From the NCBI GenBank assembly GCA_033721235.1, contig JAWWAY010000007.1, positions 93,753 to 157,752 of the forward strand: 64,000 bases of DNA, given 5' to 3'. Both the position numbers and the translations under genes were made by a program. The notes under the pieces were generated by a model. It was not told the DNA's origin. It did not search any database and saw only the letters and a list, made by a program, of their open reading frames with translations. This document shows, piece by piece, positions 8,788 through 18,028 of this stretch (the first letter of the stretch is position 1; each line of letters opens with the position of its first letter). Source of the stretch: UBA5078 sp033721235. GTDB taxonomy: Bacteria > Pseudomonadota > Gammaproteobacteria > Pseudomonadales > Pseudohongiellaceae.

Positions 8788-9477
8788 TTAGCGTTCGCAC
8801 TCATCCAAGAGCTTATTAATTTTATTGCGATCCCTATTGGCTAGTTGCAGTTCATATTTCTCGGCCACTATGCGCCATTGGCGAGCATAGGAACATTGAT
8901 ACTCCTTTCGGGGCAGGTAGCGACTGGGACCCCGATTTCGTTTCTTGCGAATCTCCTTGCGGTCTATGGCAATCACATTGAGCGGATCATTTGCGAAAGC
9001 TAGTTTCTTATTGGGTGACCAGTAATCACCGCCATTATTATGGGCATATTCGAGTGGGATAATATGATCCAACGCTAGCTGTGCTGCCACGGTGAATACC
9101 TTGCCTGTGTATTCATCGAGCCATTCGCCAGTTCTTACGGTGCACTCGCGTGGATTGCTAAAACTGACGGGTACGAGGCTTGATGCCGCTAATACCTCCT
9201 GACGTGTGCTTTGACAGTCGCCATCGTAGTCCAGGTCATAAGACCAATCGTCAGGGTTGAAGAATTGACTGCGTTCGGTTGGACGATCAAAGACGCTGGT
9301 GTAGCCGGTTCGGCCTACGGGGTCGGGTTCCTGGCAGAGTGACATATGGCAGTGGTAGCCACCTGTGACGTAGTGGCCGCCGTTGTCATCGAGGCGTCCA
9401 GGGTGCCCAAGGCAGCTGGAGTGGAACAGCGCAAGCAGTAGCGCGGGAAGCACTTTGCCAGATAGTGGGATAGACAT
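8788..9477 (-). CDS. Secreted HNH endonuclease family protein
   Basis: 229 residues. An N-terminal signal peptide is followed by a 'GGHYVTGGYHCH' segment of the YHYH-like metal-binding type (about 33-44). The C-terminal half holds an HNH/DUF1524-like nuclease core: 'LDHIIPLEYAHNNGGDYW', then 'NDPLNVIAIDRKEIRKKRNRGPSRYLP'. This architecture is found in exported nucleases that degrade DNA outside the cytoplasm, perhaps for nutrient use. Three or more cysteines suggest a periplasmic fold. Role here inferred only. Confidence 0.7.
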   Translation of the reverse strand: MSIPLSGKVLPALLLALFHSSCLGHPGRLDDNGGHYVTGGYHCHMSLCQEPDPVGRTGYTSVFDRPTERSQFFNPDDWSYDLDYDGDCQSTRQEVLAASSLVPVSFSNPRECTVRTGEWLDEYTGKVFTVAAQLALDHIIPLEYAHNNGGDYWSPNKKLAFANDPLNVIAIDRKEIRKKRNRGPSRYLPRKEYQCSYARQWRIVAEKYELQLANRDRNKINKLLDECER

Positions 9478-9500
9478 GACACCTCCTTGTGTACGTTTGC

Positions 9501-10331
9501 TTAGTCAAAGAGCATAGAGAGATCGATGGCTCTACAGTTCTTGGTGAGTGCTCCAATCGAAATAAAGTCTACCCCAGTCTCTGCAATTGGGACCAGCGTC
9601 GACTTATTCACGCCGCCTGAGGCTTCCAGCTTAGCTTGCCCTTTGTTTAGGGCGACGGCCTGCTGTAGCTGAGCAAGGGGGAAATTATCTAGCATAATAG
9701 TGTCAGCTTTAGCAGTAAGCGCTTCCCTTAACTGTTCTAAGGTCTCTACTTCGACCTCCACTGGTTTGTCCGAGTGCAATTGTCGAGCGAGCTGGATTGC
9801 TTTGCTGATAGAGCCGCAGGCGTTGATATGATTCTCTTTGATAAGAAAAGCATCGTATAAGCCAATACGGTGGTTATGGCAGCCGCCTATTTTTACCGCG
9901 TATTTTTGCGCTGTTCTAAGCCCCGGAATGGTTTTGCGAGTATCGAGTAGTCTGACCTCAGTGTGCTTTGTCATTTGCGCGTATTCAAAGCAGATGCTTG
10001 CAGTGCCAGACAGGGTTTGAATGAAGTTGAGAATATTGCGCTCTGCGGTAAGAAGAGAGCGGGCCAGACCGCTAAGGCTTGCGATGCGCTGGTCGCTCTC
10101 AATGCTGTCCCCGTCTTGCACATGCCATTGAATGCTTGCGCTCGGGTCCACCTGTCTAAGGACCTCATTGGCCCATGGTGTGCCGCAAAAAATAGCGTTT
10201 TCTCTGGCATAAATACTCGCATTGGCCTGGGTGTCGTGGCCGATAAGTTGAGCCGTGATATCACCACTGCCTACGTCTTCACGTAGGGCGTTGCTTACGG
10301 TGGATTCGATATCTGAAGGGAGCGTAGTCAT
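9501..10331 (-). CDS. nadC: Nicotinate-nucleotide pyrophosphorylase (quinolinate phosphoribosyltransferase)
   Basis: Converts quinolinate and PRPP to nicotinate mononucleotide in de novo NAD synthesis. Family motifs are clear: 'LLDTRKTIPGLRTAQKYAVKIGGCHNHRIGLYDAFLIKENH' region near 130-170, 'VEVEVETLEQL', 'IMLDNF', 'LEASGGV' and 'DFISIGALT' towards the end. 276 residues is normal. nadC next to ampD is the usual order in Pseudomonas-like genomes. Confidence 0.96.
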   Translation of the reverse strand: MTTLPSDIESTVSNALREDVGSGDITAQLIGHDTQANASIYARENAIFCGTPWANEVLRQVDPSASIQWHVQDGDSIESDQRIASLSGLARSLLTAERNILNFIQTLSGTASICFEYAQMTKHTEVRLLDTRKTIPGLRTAQKYAVKIGGCHNHRIGLYDAFLIKENHINACGSISKAIQLARQLHSDKPVEVEVETLEQLREALTAKADTIMLDNFPLAQLQQAVALNKGQAKLEASGGVNKSTLVPIAETGVDFISIGALTKNCRAIDLSMLFD

Positions 10332-10360
10332 TCGGGTTCCTATGGTTTGCTTCCTTGCCT

Positions 10361-10891
10361 TTAGGGAAGCTGTCTAAGAGTGAGGCGATTGCCAGATTGG
10401 CTGAATTCTACTTTTCTTAATGCGCTCATGCCCAGTAGCGCTGTGCCCGGCCCCATGGAGGGGTTGATGCTAGCTGAGACATCGCGCAAGTGGATGTCGC
10501 CAATGTCCAGGGTATCGATGCGGGAACGGTAGATGGTGATGGTTCCATTAGCTGTATTGGCGGCACCTCTGCCTAGTTTTTCTAGGCCAATTTCCTCGGC
10601 AAGGCTCTCTGGGATGACGACATCTGTTGCGCCAGTATCGAGCAAAAAATCGACCTCATGACCGTTGACCAAGCCTCTCAATACATAGTGTCCTTGGCGG
10701 TTTCGTTGAAGATCTATCGAAACGCTGCCGTCACTATTATGCTGGCTTTGTAATACTTGATTGGGATTGTCGCGTTGCTCCAAAGCACCATCGAAGAACA
10801 TCGTTAGCAACACTAAGCCCAGAGCGAAGCTCGCCATGAGCATGCCAAGCCCTAAGGGTTTGCTAGGTTTGTTGTGGGGTGCTGAGTTCAT
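10361..10891 (-). CDS. Retropepsin-like clan AA aspartic protease, membrane-anchored
   Basis: 176 residues with one N-terminal transmembrane segment (about 17-35) and a periplasmic retropepsin-like domain containing the catalytic motif 'DFLLDTGATDVVIP' and the downstream hydrophobic-hydrophobic-Gly segment 'GTALLGMSAL'. This matches the TIGR02281-type single-domain proteases, which act as dimers. Substrate unknown. Ends 30 bases before nadC starts on the same strand, so co-transcription is likely. Confidence 0.85.
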   Translation of the reverse strand: MNSAPHNKPSKPLGLGMLMASFALGLVLLTMFFDGALEQRDNPNQVLQSQHNSDGSVSIDLQRNRQGHYVLRGLVNGHEVDFLLDTGATDVVIPESLAEEIGLEKLGRGAANTANGTITIYRSRIDTLDIGDIHLRDVSASINPSMGPGTALLGMSALRKVEFSQSGNRLTLRQLP

Positions 10892-11072
10892 TGTTGTTCT
10901 GGTGTGTCGCTAAGTTGGAGGCAAAATTATCGCGTATCCGAGCTTGGAATAATAGGCGTGCATCGCAATCGACGTAACGTAGCGCTAGAATGGAGAGCCA
11001 ATGATGCCGGCTCGGTTTATACGGAGCCTTCGAGAGCTTTTAGTGATCGGATGAGTTTAATGGAGACAGGAT

Positions 11073-11615
11073 TTGATTAAAGATCATTGGTTGACTAGCG
11101 CCCGTCGTGTGGAGTCGCCCAATTACAATGACAGACCGGCTGGCCAGCAGGTAGAACTACTTGTCATCCATAATATTAGCTTGCCACCAGGTCAGTACGG
11201 TACTGGCTGTGTAGAGCAGTTCTTCTGCAATCGATTAGATCGTGATGCTCATGACTATTTTAAAGAGATTGCGGACTTGCAGGTATCGGCTCATGTGCTG
11301 ATTGAGAGGAGCGGCGCGCTCATCCAGTTTGTCCCTTTCGATAAGCGAGCTTGGCATGCGGGCAAGTCTTCCTATAGGGGCCGTGATAACTGTAACGACT
11401 TCTCTATAGGGATTGAGTTGGAGGGATGCGATGATGAACCCTATAGCGATGTTCAATATGATACTCTCGCTAAGCTTACCCAGATAATACAGGAGCATTA
11501 TCCTGAAATATCCCCTGCCTCCATAGTGGGGCATTGCGATATTGCCCCTGGCAGAAAGACAGACCCTGGCGAATGCTTCGACTGGGACAGATACAGAAGA
11601 CTTTGCGGCCAGTAG
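11073..11615 (+). CDS. ampD: 1,6-anhydro-N-acetylmuramyl-L-alanine amidase AmpD
   Basis: Cytoplasmic zinc amidase that removes the peptide from anhydro-muropeptides during cell-wall recycling and so keeps AmpR/AmpC-type induction low. The Amidase_2 zinc ligands are visible in 'LLVIHNISLPPGQYG' (His), 'WHAG' and 'IVGHCDIAPGRKTDPG' (His and Asp). 180 residues. TTG start with GGAGACAGG upstream; an earlier ATG is out of frame. Followed by ampE, the classical pair, and functionally linked to the AmpG-type permease at 22486. Confidence 0.94.
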   Translation: MIKDHWLTSARRVESPNYNDRPAGQQVELLVIHNISLPPGQYGTGCVEQFFCNRLDRDAHDYFKEIADLQVSAHVLIERSGALIQFVPFDKRAWHAGKSSYRGRDNCNDFSIGIELEGCDDEPYSDVQYDTLAKLTQIIQEHYPEISPASIVGHCDIAPGRKTDPGECFDWDRYRRLCGQ

Positions 11616-11644
11616 GGCGTATTCATTGTAAACGAGGGTAATAA

Positions 11645-12610
11645 ATGAGCTTTCTGGTGATACTAATAGCTCTAGTGGCTAATCATTATTGGACGCGTGA
11701 TCGTGACGTGCTTAACGATACTTGGTTTCTGCGAGCTCAACAGTACTTGGATAGTCGCCTCCATGTATTACCTGATCCCTTGGCTAAATCTCCCTATTTG
11801 TATCCTTTTCTGATTTTGGCGCTACCTTGTCTCGTTCTGGCTGCGGTGCTGTGGCTTGTGGCCGGGGTGTTCTTTGGTCTGCTAAGCATGGCGGTGCATA
11901 TTCTCGTTTTGCTGGCATTATTTGATCGCATTAATGTCAATAGCTTTACAGAGCGCTATCTCAAGCATTGGGATGCTGGCGACTACGAGGCGGCATTTTT
12001 GCTGCTGCAGCAACGCTGGCACCAGCTATCTTTGGATAATTGTGAAGATCCCCAAGGCGTTCATCGGGAATTTTGCCGCTTTCTAGTGGCCAGCTTTTTC
12101 GAGCGTATTTTTGCGATCGTATTCTGGTATCTGCTCCTAGGGCCTATAGGTGCCTTGTTTTACCATCTTTGTGTGCTGTATTTGAGCCGCGTATGGCGCC
12201 GCGATGATGATGGGGATTTGCTGCTATTGCGCCTTGTATACATCTTGGAATGGGTTCCCGCTCGCCTGCTCGCACTGACATTCTCCTTGGCGGGGGATTT
12301 CGTTGTTGCTTTTGGGCGCTTGAAAGAAGTGGTGATGAGTGTGGACAGGTCGGGCGTTAGTGTCGTGTATACCTGCGCAATGGCGGCTGTCGAAGTCGGT
12401 AGTAGAGTTTTTATCGTAAGCGATGATAGTACAGCCTCTAGCAAAGAGGGACCTGAAAAAGTACTAATAGAGGCCGGCGAAGAAGATGCTAAACTGGTGC
12501 AAGTAAAAGGGCAGCAGCAGTTAAAAGAGCTTTTAGGGCTATTGAACCGTAGTCAGCTCATATGGGTTACCGCTCTAGCCCTTCTAACACTTGCAGGTTT
12601 TGGAATGTAA
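11645..12610 (+). CDS. ampE: AmpE-like inner-membrane protein
   Basis: 321-residue polytopic membrane protein with hydrophobic segments at the N-terminus, near 60-95, 150-180, 205-225 and at the C-terminus. Motifs 'NDTWFLRAQQYLD' and 'ALFDRINVNSF' fit the AmpE/CobD-like family that accompanies ampD. Its precise role in beta-lactam sensing is not settled. Separated from ampD by only 29 bases. Confidence 0.9.
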   Translation: MSFLVILIALVANHYWTRDRDVLNDTWFLRAQQYLDSRLHVLPDPLAKSPYLYPFLILALPCLVLAAVLWLVAGVFFGLLSMAVHILVLLALFDRINVNSFTERYLKHWDAGDYEAAFLLLQQRWHQLSLDNCEDPQGVHREFCRFLVASFFERIFAIVFWYLLLGPIGALFYHLCVLYLSRVWRRDDDGDLLLLRLVYILEWVPARLLALTFSLAGDFVVAFGRLKEVVMSVDRSGVSVVYTCAMAAVEVGSRVFIVSDDSTASSKEGPEKVLIEAGEEDAKLVQVKGQQQLKELLGLLNRSQLIWVTALALLTLAGFGM

Positions 12611-12646
12611 GTTTTGTAGTTTAACTACATAACCTCGTTGAGAGGA

Positions 12647-12676
12647 TTGAAAAATACCGCTGACTTGGGGTAAAAT
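12647..12676 (+). promoter_or_regulatory. Candidate sigma70 promoter upstream of aceE
   Basis: TTGAAA and TAAAAT separated by 18 bases, about 115 bases before the aceE start, in the 180-base gap behind ampE. Hexamers and spacing are near consensus. No PdhR operator was recognised. Confidence 0.45.
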
Positions 12677-12790
12677 CCGCGCACATTGTAATTTATTTAC
12701 ACATCATTTGAGCAGAGAAGAGGCCACAAGCCTTATCCTGTAAACCAATTTCCCTACATGGGAACTTAAGTAAAGCGAGAAAATGAGCGT

Positions 12791-15487
12791 ATGAATCACT
12801 TCAAAGAAGATCAAGACCCTACAGAAACCAAAGAGTGGCTAGATGCCTTGGGATCTGTGATTGACCAAGAGGGTTTGGATCGAGCCCACTTCATTTTGGC
12901 GAAGCTTTCCGAAGAAGCTACCCGAAACACCCAGAAAATGCCTTATTCTGCGGTTACCACTCCATACCGCAACACAATTTCTCCGCTTGAAGAAGAAAAA
13001 ATGCCTGGCGATATGTTCATGGAGCGTCAGATTCGCGGCATTATTCGCTGGAACGCTCTTGCAATGGTGATGCGTGCAGGCAAAAAACCTGGCGCAGAGC
13101 TAGGTGGCCATATGTCCACCTTCTCATCTGCAGCAACCCTATACGATGTTGGTTTTAACTACTTCTTCCGCGGCGCCAGCGAAGACCATGGCGGTGATCT
13201 AATCTATTTCCAAGGACACTCTTCACCTGGTATTTATTCGCGCTCCTATCTGGAAGGTCGTCTAAGTGAAGAGCAGCTTGATAACTTCCGCCAGGAAGTT
13301 AACGGCAATGGTCTGTCTTCATACCCTCATCCTTGGTTGATGCCTGACTATTGGCAGTTCCCGACAGTTTCTATGGGCTTGGGCCCTATTGCCGCTATCT
13401 ACCAAGCACACGTTATGAAGTATTTGGGTAGCCGCGGTTTGATGGACAATAGCGATCGTAAAGTATGGGCTTTCTTGGGTGATGGTGAAACGGACGAGCC
13501 AGAATCTTTGGGTGCAATCGGTAAAGCTGGCCGCGAGAAACTCGACAATCTTATTTTTGTGATCAACTGTAACCTACAGCGCCTCGATGGCCCTGTGCGC
13601 GGTAATGGTAAAGTGATACAGGAGCTTGAAGGCATCTTCCGCGGTGCTGGCTGGAATGTGATTAAAGTCGTTTGGGGGCGTCACTGGGATGCCCTGTTAG
13701 CGGCTGACAAAGATGGCTTATTGCAGCAACGAATGGACGAGGTTTGTGACGGCGAATACATCAACTACTGGGGCCGAGGCGGCGCTTATACGCGTGAGCA
13801 CTTCTTCGGTAAGAGCCCAGAGCTGCTGAAAATGGTTGAGCATTTGTCGGACGACGACATCATGCATCTCAACCGCGGTGGTCATGATCCGTTTAAGGTT
13901 TACGCTGCCTATAAACAAGCGACGACGGCTAATAATGGTAAACCGACAGTGATTCTAGCGAAGACGGTGAAGGGCTATGCCTTTGGTTCGTCTGCTGAAG
14001 CGCAGAATGCGACTCACTCGGTTAAGAAGCTTGATATCGAAGGGCTTAAGAGCTTCCGTGATCGTTTTAATATTCCGATCACAGACGAAAATTTAGAGTC
14101 AGTTCCTTACTATCGTCCGGCCGAGGATAGCGCGGAAATGCGTTATATGCGCAAGCGTCGTGCAGCCCTAGGTGGGCCTGTACCTTCGCGTCGCACTGAA
14201 GCACAAGAGATTAACGTCCCTGAATTGAGCGCCTTTGAACCTCAGCTACAAGGCTCAAAGGGTCGCGAAATTTCTACGACCATGGCGTTCGTGCGAATTC
14301 TGACCACTTTGTGTAAAGACAAAGAAATTGGTCAACGCATCGTGCCTATCGTTCCTGACGAAGCCCGTACCTTTGGTATGGAAGGCATGTTCCGTCAGGT
14401 TGGTATTTACTCCTCTGCGGGGCAATTATACGAGCCAGTCGACTCTAACCAAGTCATGTATTACCGTGAGGACAAGAAAGGACAGATGCTAGAGGAGGGG
14501 ATTACCGAAGCCGGTGCTTTCTCCGCTTGGTTGGCTGCGGCGACTTCCTATAGTGTTAATGACTATCCATTAGTGCCTTTCTATATCTATTACTCAATGT
14601 TTGGTTTCCAGCGTATTGGCGACCTCGCTTGGGCGGCGGGTGACTCTCAAGCACGTGGCTTCCTCATTGGTGCTACGGCTGGTAGAACGACCCTTAACGG
14701 CGAGGGCTTGCAACACCAAGATGGTCATAGCCATCTTCTAGCCTCTACGATTCCAAACTGCATAAGCTATGATCCGACTTACTCTTATGAGCTAGCGGTT
14801 ATTGTTCAAGATGGACTACGACGCATGCACAAGGATAGGGAGTCGGTTTACTACTACATCACGACCATGAATGAAAATTACGAGCACCCAGAGATGCCTG
14901 CCGGTAGTGAAGAGGCAATCATCAAAGGTATGTACTTGTTGGAAGATGGTGGCAGTAAAGAGTATAAAGTATCGGGTAAGGCAGCCACTAGTGAGCGTGT
15001 TAGGCTGCTAGGCAGCGGGACAATCTTGCGCGAGGTGCGCAAGGCTGCACAAATTCTGCGTGATGAGTACAAGGTGCCAGTTGATGTTTGGAGTGTGACA
15101 AGCTTCAACGAGTTACGTAAAGACGGTATGTCGACTACTCGTTGGAATATGATGCACCCAACTAAGAAAGAAAAAACCAGCTATGTCACTGAGTGTCTGT
15201 CAGGCGTTAAAGGCCCAGTCATTGCCTCTACCGACTACATGAAAGTACATGCTGATCAAATTCGCGAATTCGTACCAGAGTCTTACAGAGTGCTTGGTAC
15301 CGACGGTTTTGGCCGTAGTGACACGCGCGAAAATCTGCGTCACTTCTTCGAGGTTGATAGCAATTTTGTGGTGCTAGCAACACTTACAGAGCTTAAAGCT
15401 CGCGGTGTTGTGACTTCGGATGCGATTGCTAAAGCTATGAAGAAAATGGGTTTAAACCAAGATAAAGCTGATCCGTTGACAGTGTAA
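12791..15487 (+). CDS. aceE: Pyruvate dehydrogenase E1 component, homodimeric type
   Basis: Decarboxylates pyruvate with thiamine diphosphate and transfers the acetyl group to the lipoyl arms of AceF. 898 residues, the length of the E. coli-type single-chain E1. Visible features: the ThDP motif 'GDGETDEPESLGA' through 'NCNLQRLDGPVRGN', 'GHSHLLASTIPNC' and 'SVTSFNELRKDG'. It heads the aceE-aceF pair; no lpd gene for E3 is in the window. Confidence 0.97.
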   Translation: MNHFKEDQDPTETKEWLDALGSVIDQEGLDRAHFILAKLSEEATRNTQKMPYSAVTTPYRNTISPLEEEKMPGDMFMERQIRGIIRWNALAMVMRAGKKPGAELGGHMSTFSSAATLYDVGFNYFFRGASEDHGGDLIYFQGHSSPGIYSRSYLEGRLSEEQLDNFRQEVNGNGLSSYPHPWLMPDYWQFPTVSMGLGPIAAIYQAHVMKYLGSRGLMDNSDRKVWAFLGDGETDEPESLGAIGKAGREKLDNLIFVINCNLQRLDGPVRGNGKVIQELEGIFRGAGWNVIKVVWGRHWDALLAADKDGLLQQRMDEVCDGEYINYWGRGGAYTREHFFGKSPELLKMVEHLSDDDIMHLNRGGHDPFKVYAAYKQATTANNGKPTVILAKTVKGYAFGSSAEAQNATHSVKKLDIEGLKSFRDRFNIPITDENLESVPYYRPAEDSAEMRYMRKRRAALGGPVPSRRTEAQEINVPELSAFEPQLQGSKGREISTTMAFVRILTTLCKDKEIGQRIVPIVPDEARTFGMEGMFRQVGIYSSAGQLYEPVDSNQVMYYREDKKGQMLEEGITEAGAFSAWLAAATSYSVNDYPLVPFYIYYSMFGFQRIGDLAWAAGDSQARGFLIGATAGRTTLNGEGLQHQDGHSHLLASTIPNCISYDPTYSYELAVIVQDGLRRMHKDRESVYYYITTMNENYEHPEMPAGSEEAIIKGMYLLEDGGSKEYKVSGKAATSERVRLLGSGTILREVRKAAQILRDEYKVPVDVWSVTSFNELRKDGMSTTRWNMMHPTKKEKTSYVTECLSGVKGPVIASTDYMKVHADQIREFVPESYRVLGTDGFGRSDTRENLRHFFEVDSNFVVLATLTELKARGVVTSDAIAKAMKKMGLNQDKADPLTV

Positions 15488-15544
15488 TAGCGGTTTTTGG
15501 TTCGCGAGACAAACATGAACAGAACAATTCAGGAGCATTGATCA

Positions 15545-17161
15545 GTGCCAGTTGAAAGTATAAAGGTGCCAAATCTAGGTGATTCGGCAGAGGTAGAGGT
15601 GATCGAGGTCTTGGTGGAAGCCGGACAAACGATCAGCGAAAACGATTCGCTTATTGTTCTAGAGAGCGATAAAGCAGCCATGGAAATCCCAGCGCCTAAG
15701 AGCGGTGTTGTGAAGAGCATTTCTGTTAAGTTGGGAGATGAGGTCTCTGAAGGCGATGAGATCCTTATGTTGGAAGTTGAAGGGGAGGAGGCTGCTGCGC
15801 CAGAGCCCGAACCTGAGAAAGCGCCAGCACCAGAGCCAGAGCCCGCAGCGGCCGCCCCGGCTCCCGCTGCAGAGCCCGCCAGCAGTTCGGTTGAAACCAT
15901 TACGGTTCCTGACTTAGGGGGTGACAGTGACGTGGAAGTGATTGAACTTCATGTCGCTATTGGTGACGAAATCGATGTAGAAGACCCATTGGTTACATTG
16001 GAGTCTGACAAAGCAGCGATGGAAGTGCCAACACCCAAAGCAGGTAAAGTCACTGGCGTTCATCTTAAAGTGGGTGACTCGGTCTCTATGGGCTCGGCCA
16101 TTATTGAGTTGGAAGTTTCCGGTGCTGCTGCGTCAGCGCCTGCTCCGGCGGCCGCGCCAGAACCATCCCCAGCACCTGCGCAGCCAAAAGCCGCTGCAGC
16201 TGCTCCAGCCCCAGCACAAAAAGTTGCTGAAGTGCCCAATATCGAAGCGCCAAATGCTGGCTCAAGTGTTTATGCCGGGCCTGCGGTGCGAAAACTCGCC
16301 CGTGAACTAGGCGTAGATTTAGGCCAAGTAAAAGGCTCAGGCGCTAAGAGCCGAATCTTAAAAGAAGATATTCACGCCTTCGTGAAGGCTAAGCTTCAGG
16401 CGCCTGCGGCCAGTGGTGCCGGTGCAATGCTCAGTGCCGTTCCTGATATCGATTTTAGCCAGTTTGGTGAAATTGAAGAAGTTCCAATGAGTAAGCTGCA
16501 TAAGGTCACAGCCGCTAATATGCAGCGCAATTGGTCTACAGTTCCTCACGTCGCCCAATTTAATGAGGCCGATATCACGGACTTGGAAGAGTTTAGAGCG
16601 CAGATGCGCGGTGAGGCAGATAAGCGAGGAGTGAAGCTAACATTCCTGCCATTCTTGCTGAAAGCTTGCGCCAAAGTTTTGCAGGAATATAAGCAGTTTA
16701 ATGTGTCCTTACACTCTTCGGGTGAGTACCTTATTCAGAAGAGTTATATACACATTGGTGTAGCGGTGGCTACCGAGGCTGGTCTGGTTGTTCCTGTCAT
16801 TCGTGACGTGGACAAGAAGTCTATTTGGGAGCTAGCAGAAGAAGTTATTGAGATGAGTAATAAGGCCAAGAATCGTCGTCTTACTAAAGACGATATGCAA
16901 GGGGCCTGTTTTACCATTTCAAGTTTGGGTGCTCTAGGCGGCACTGGCTTTATACCAATCGTTAATGCGCCTGAAGTTGCGATTTTGGGAGTATCAAAGA
17001 CGCAAACTAAGCCGGTTTATATTGATGGTCAACTACAGCCAAGAAAAATGCTGCCATTGACTCTCTCTTACGATCACCGCGCCGTAAACGGGGTTGATGG
17101 TGGTATGTTTGCGACTTATCTTGCTCAGCTGCTAGGTGATATAAGACAGCTAGCTCTGTAA
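15545..17161 (+). CDS. aceF: Dihydrolipoamide acetyltransferase (E2) with two lipoyl domains
   Basis: Core of the pyruvate dehydrogenase complex. Two N-terminal lipoyl domains each carry the 'ESDKAAME' lipoylation motif (lysine 43 in the first), joined by Ala/Pro-rich linkers. A peripheral subunit-binding domain ('AGPAVRKLARELGVDLGQVKGSG') follows, then the catalytic acyltransferase domain ending with 'LSYDHRAVNGVDGG'. GTG start with AGGAG upstream. E. coli has three lipoyl domains; two is common in Pseudomonas-like genera. Ends at a strong terminator. Confidence 0.97.
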   Translation: MPVESIKVPNLGDSAEVEVIEVLVEAGQTISENDSLIVLESDKAAMEIPAPKSGVVKSISVKLGDEVSEGDEILMLEVEGEEAAAPEPEPEKAPAPEPEPAAAAPAPAAEPASSSVETITVPDLGGDSDVEVIELHVAIGDEIDVEDPLVTLESDKAAMEVPTPKAGKVTGVHLKVGDSVSMGSAIIELEVSGAAASAPAPAAAPEPSPAPAQPKAAAAAPAPAQKVAEVPNIEAPNAGSSVYAGPAVRKLARELGVDLGQVKGSGAKSRILKEDIHAFVKAKLQAPAASGAGAMLSAVPDIDFSQFGEIEEVPMSKLHKVTAANMQRNWSTVPHVAQFNEADITDLEEFRAQMRGEADKRGVKLTFLPFLLKACAKVLQEYKQFNVSLHSSGEYLIQKSYIHIGVAVATEAGLVVPVIRDVDKKSIWELAEEVIEMSNKAKNRRLTKDDMQGACFTISSLGALGGTGFIPIVNAPEVAILGVSKTQTKPVYIDGQLQPRKMLPLTLSYDHRAVNGVDGGMFATYLAQLLGDIRQLAL

Positions 17162-17172
17162 GCTATTACACG

Positions 17173-17212
17173 AAAAGCCCTAAGCGTGCTAAGGCGTGCT
17201 TAGGGCTTTTTT
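17173..17212. terminator. Rho-independent terminator behind aceF
   Basis: A stem of 13 bp built from AAAAGCCCTAAGC and its complement with a 12-base loop and a terminal T-run. The A-run on the other side lets it also serve the converging ABC transporter operon. Confidence 0.92.
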
Positions 17213-17230
17213 GTGCGCGTAAGAAAAGTG

Positions 17231-18028
17231 TTAGGTGGCTGGAAAAAAGAATTGCGATGGGCCTTTAGTAAACTGCTGAATTTCACAGTCGAAGGCCGTG
17301 CTCAAATTTTCCGTTGTGAGTACATCGGCTCTATCGCCATAAATAAATTGGCCGTCCCCAATAAGGAGTAGAATCTGGTCGCAGAAACGCGACGCCAGAT
17401 TAATATCATGGGTCGCCATTATGAGCGCACCGCTTTCGTTCTTGACCTTTGTGTGCAAAATTTCCAATGATTTTATTTGCAGTGCAATGTCCAGATGATT
17501 GCTCGGTTCGTCTAGCAAATATAATCTGGGGTCTTGCGTTAATAGGGTGGCAATGGCCAGTCTTTGGCGTTCGCCTCCGGACAGCGTGCGAATGTCTTGG
17601 TCACGAACTGAGTCTATACCTAATAAACGTAAAGCCTCAGAGACACGAGCTAAGTCGTCTTTTCCTTCCCAGCGCCAAGCAGGCAAATGAGGGTGTCGTC
17701 CTGACATCGCAAACTCTAAGGTGCTCGCTGGCATTTCGTCGTCTGCACTTTGCATGAGTATGCCTACTAATAGAGATAGCTCTTTGCGCGAGTAGGCCAG
17801 TAGGTCTTTTCCCAGCAGTTGTATTTGCCCTGATGATGAGCCTTGAAGGTTTGCTAGGGCGTGAAGGAGGCTGGTTTTGCCTGTGCCGTTGGGGCCTAGC
17901 ACGCCTAGGCTTGCCCCTTGGGGTACGCAAAGGTTTAGATCGTTCATCAGAAGTTTGCCAGCAACGCAAAGGCTTAAGGCCTTTGTGCTAAGGAGTTCGA
18001 TACTCGCTGTAGGGCTGTCACTCATCAC
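17231..18028 (-). CDS. ABC transporter ATP-binding protein, FecE/BtuD type
   Basis: 265-residue nucleotide-binding subunit: Walker A 'GPNGTGKTS' (about residues 44-52), signature 'LSGGERQRLAIA', Walker B 'LYLLDEPSNHLD', and the H-loop 'MATHDINLA'. The sequence fits the class that energises import of iron-siderophore, haem or cobalamin. Its start overlaps the end of the permease gene by 4 bases, so the two are co-translated. No periplasmic binding protein or TonB receptor lies nearby, so the substrate cannot be named. Confidence 0.9.
   Translation of the reverse strand: MMSDSPTASIELLSTKALSLCVAGKLLMNDLNLCVPQGASLGVLGPNGTGKTSLLHALANLQGSSSGQIQLLGKDLLAYSRKELSLLVGILMQSADDEMPASTLEFAMSGRHPHLPAWRWEGKDDLARVSEALRLLGIDSVRDQDIRTLSGGERQRLAIATLLTQDPRLYLLDEPSNHLDIALQIKSLEILHTKVKNESGALIMATHDINLASRFCDQILLLIGDGQFIYGDRADVLTTENLSTAFDCEIQQFTKGPSQFFFPAT

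Noticed and set aside
15529..15900. Minus-strand frame of 123 residues over aceF
   Set aside because: Gly/Ser/Ala-rich reverse of the lipoyl-domain linkers; a shadow of aceF.
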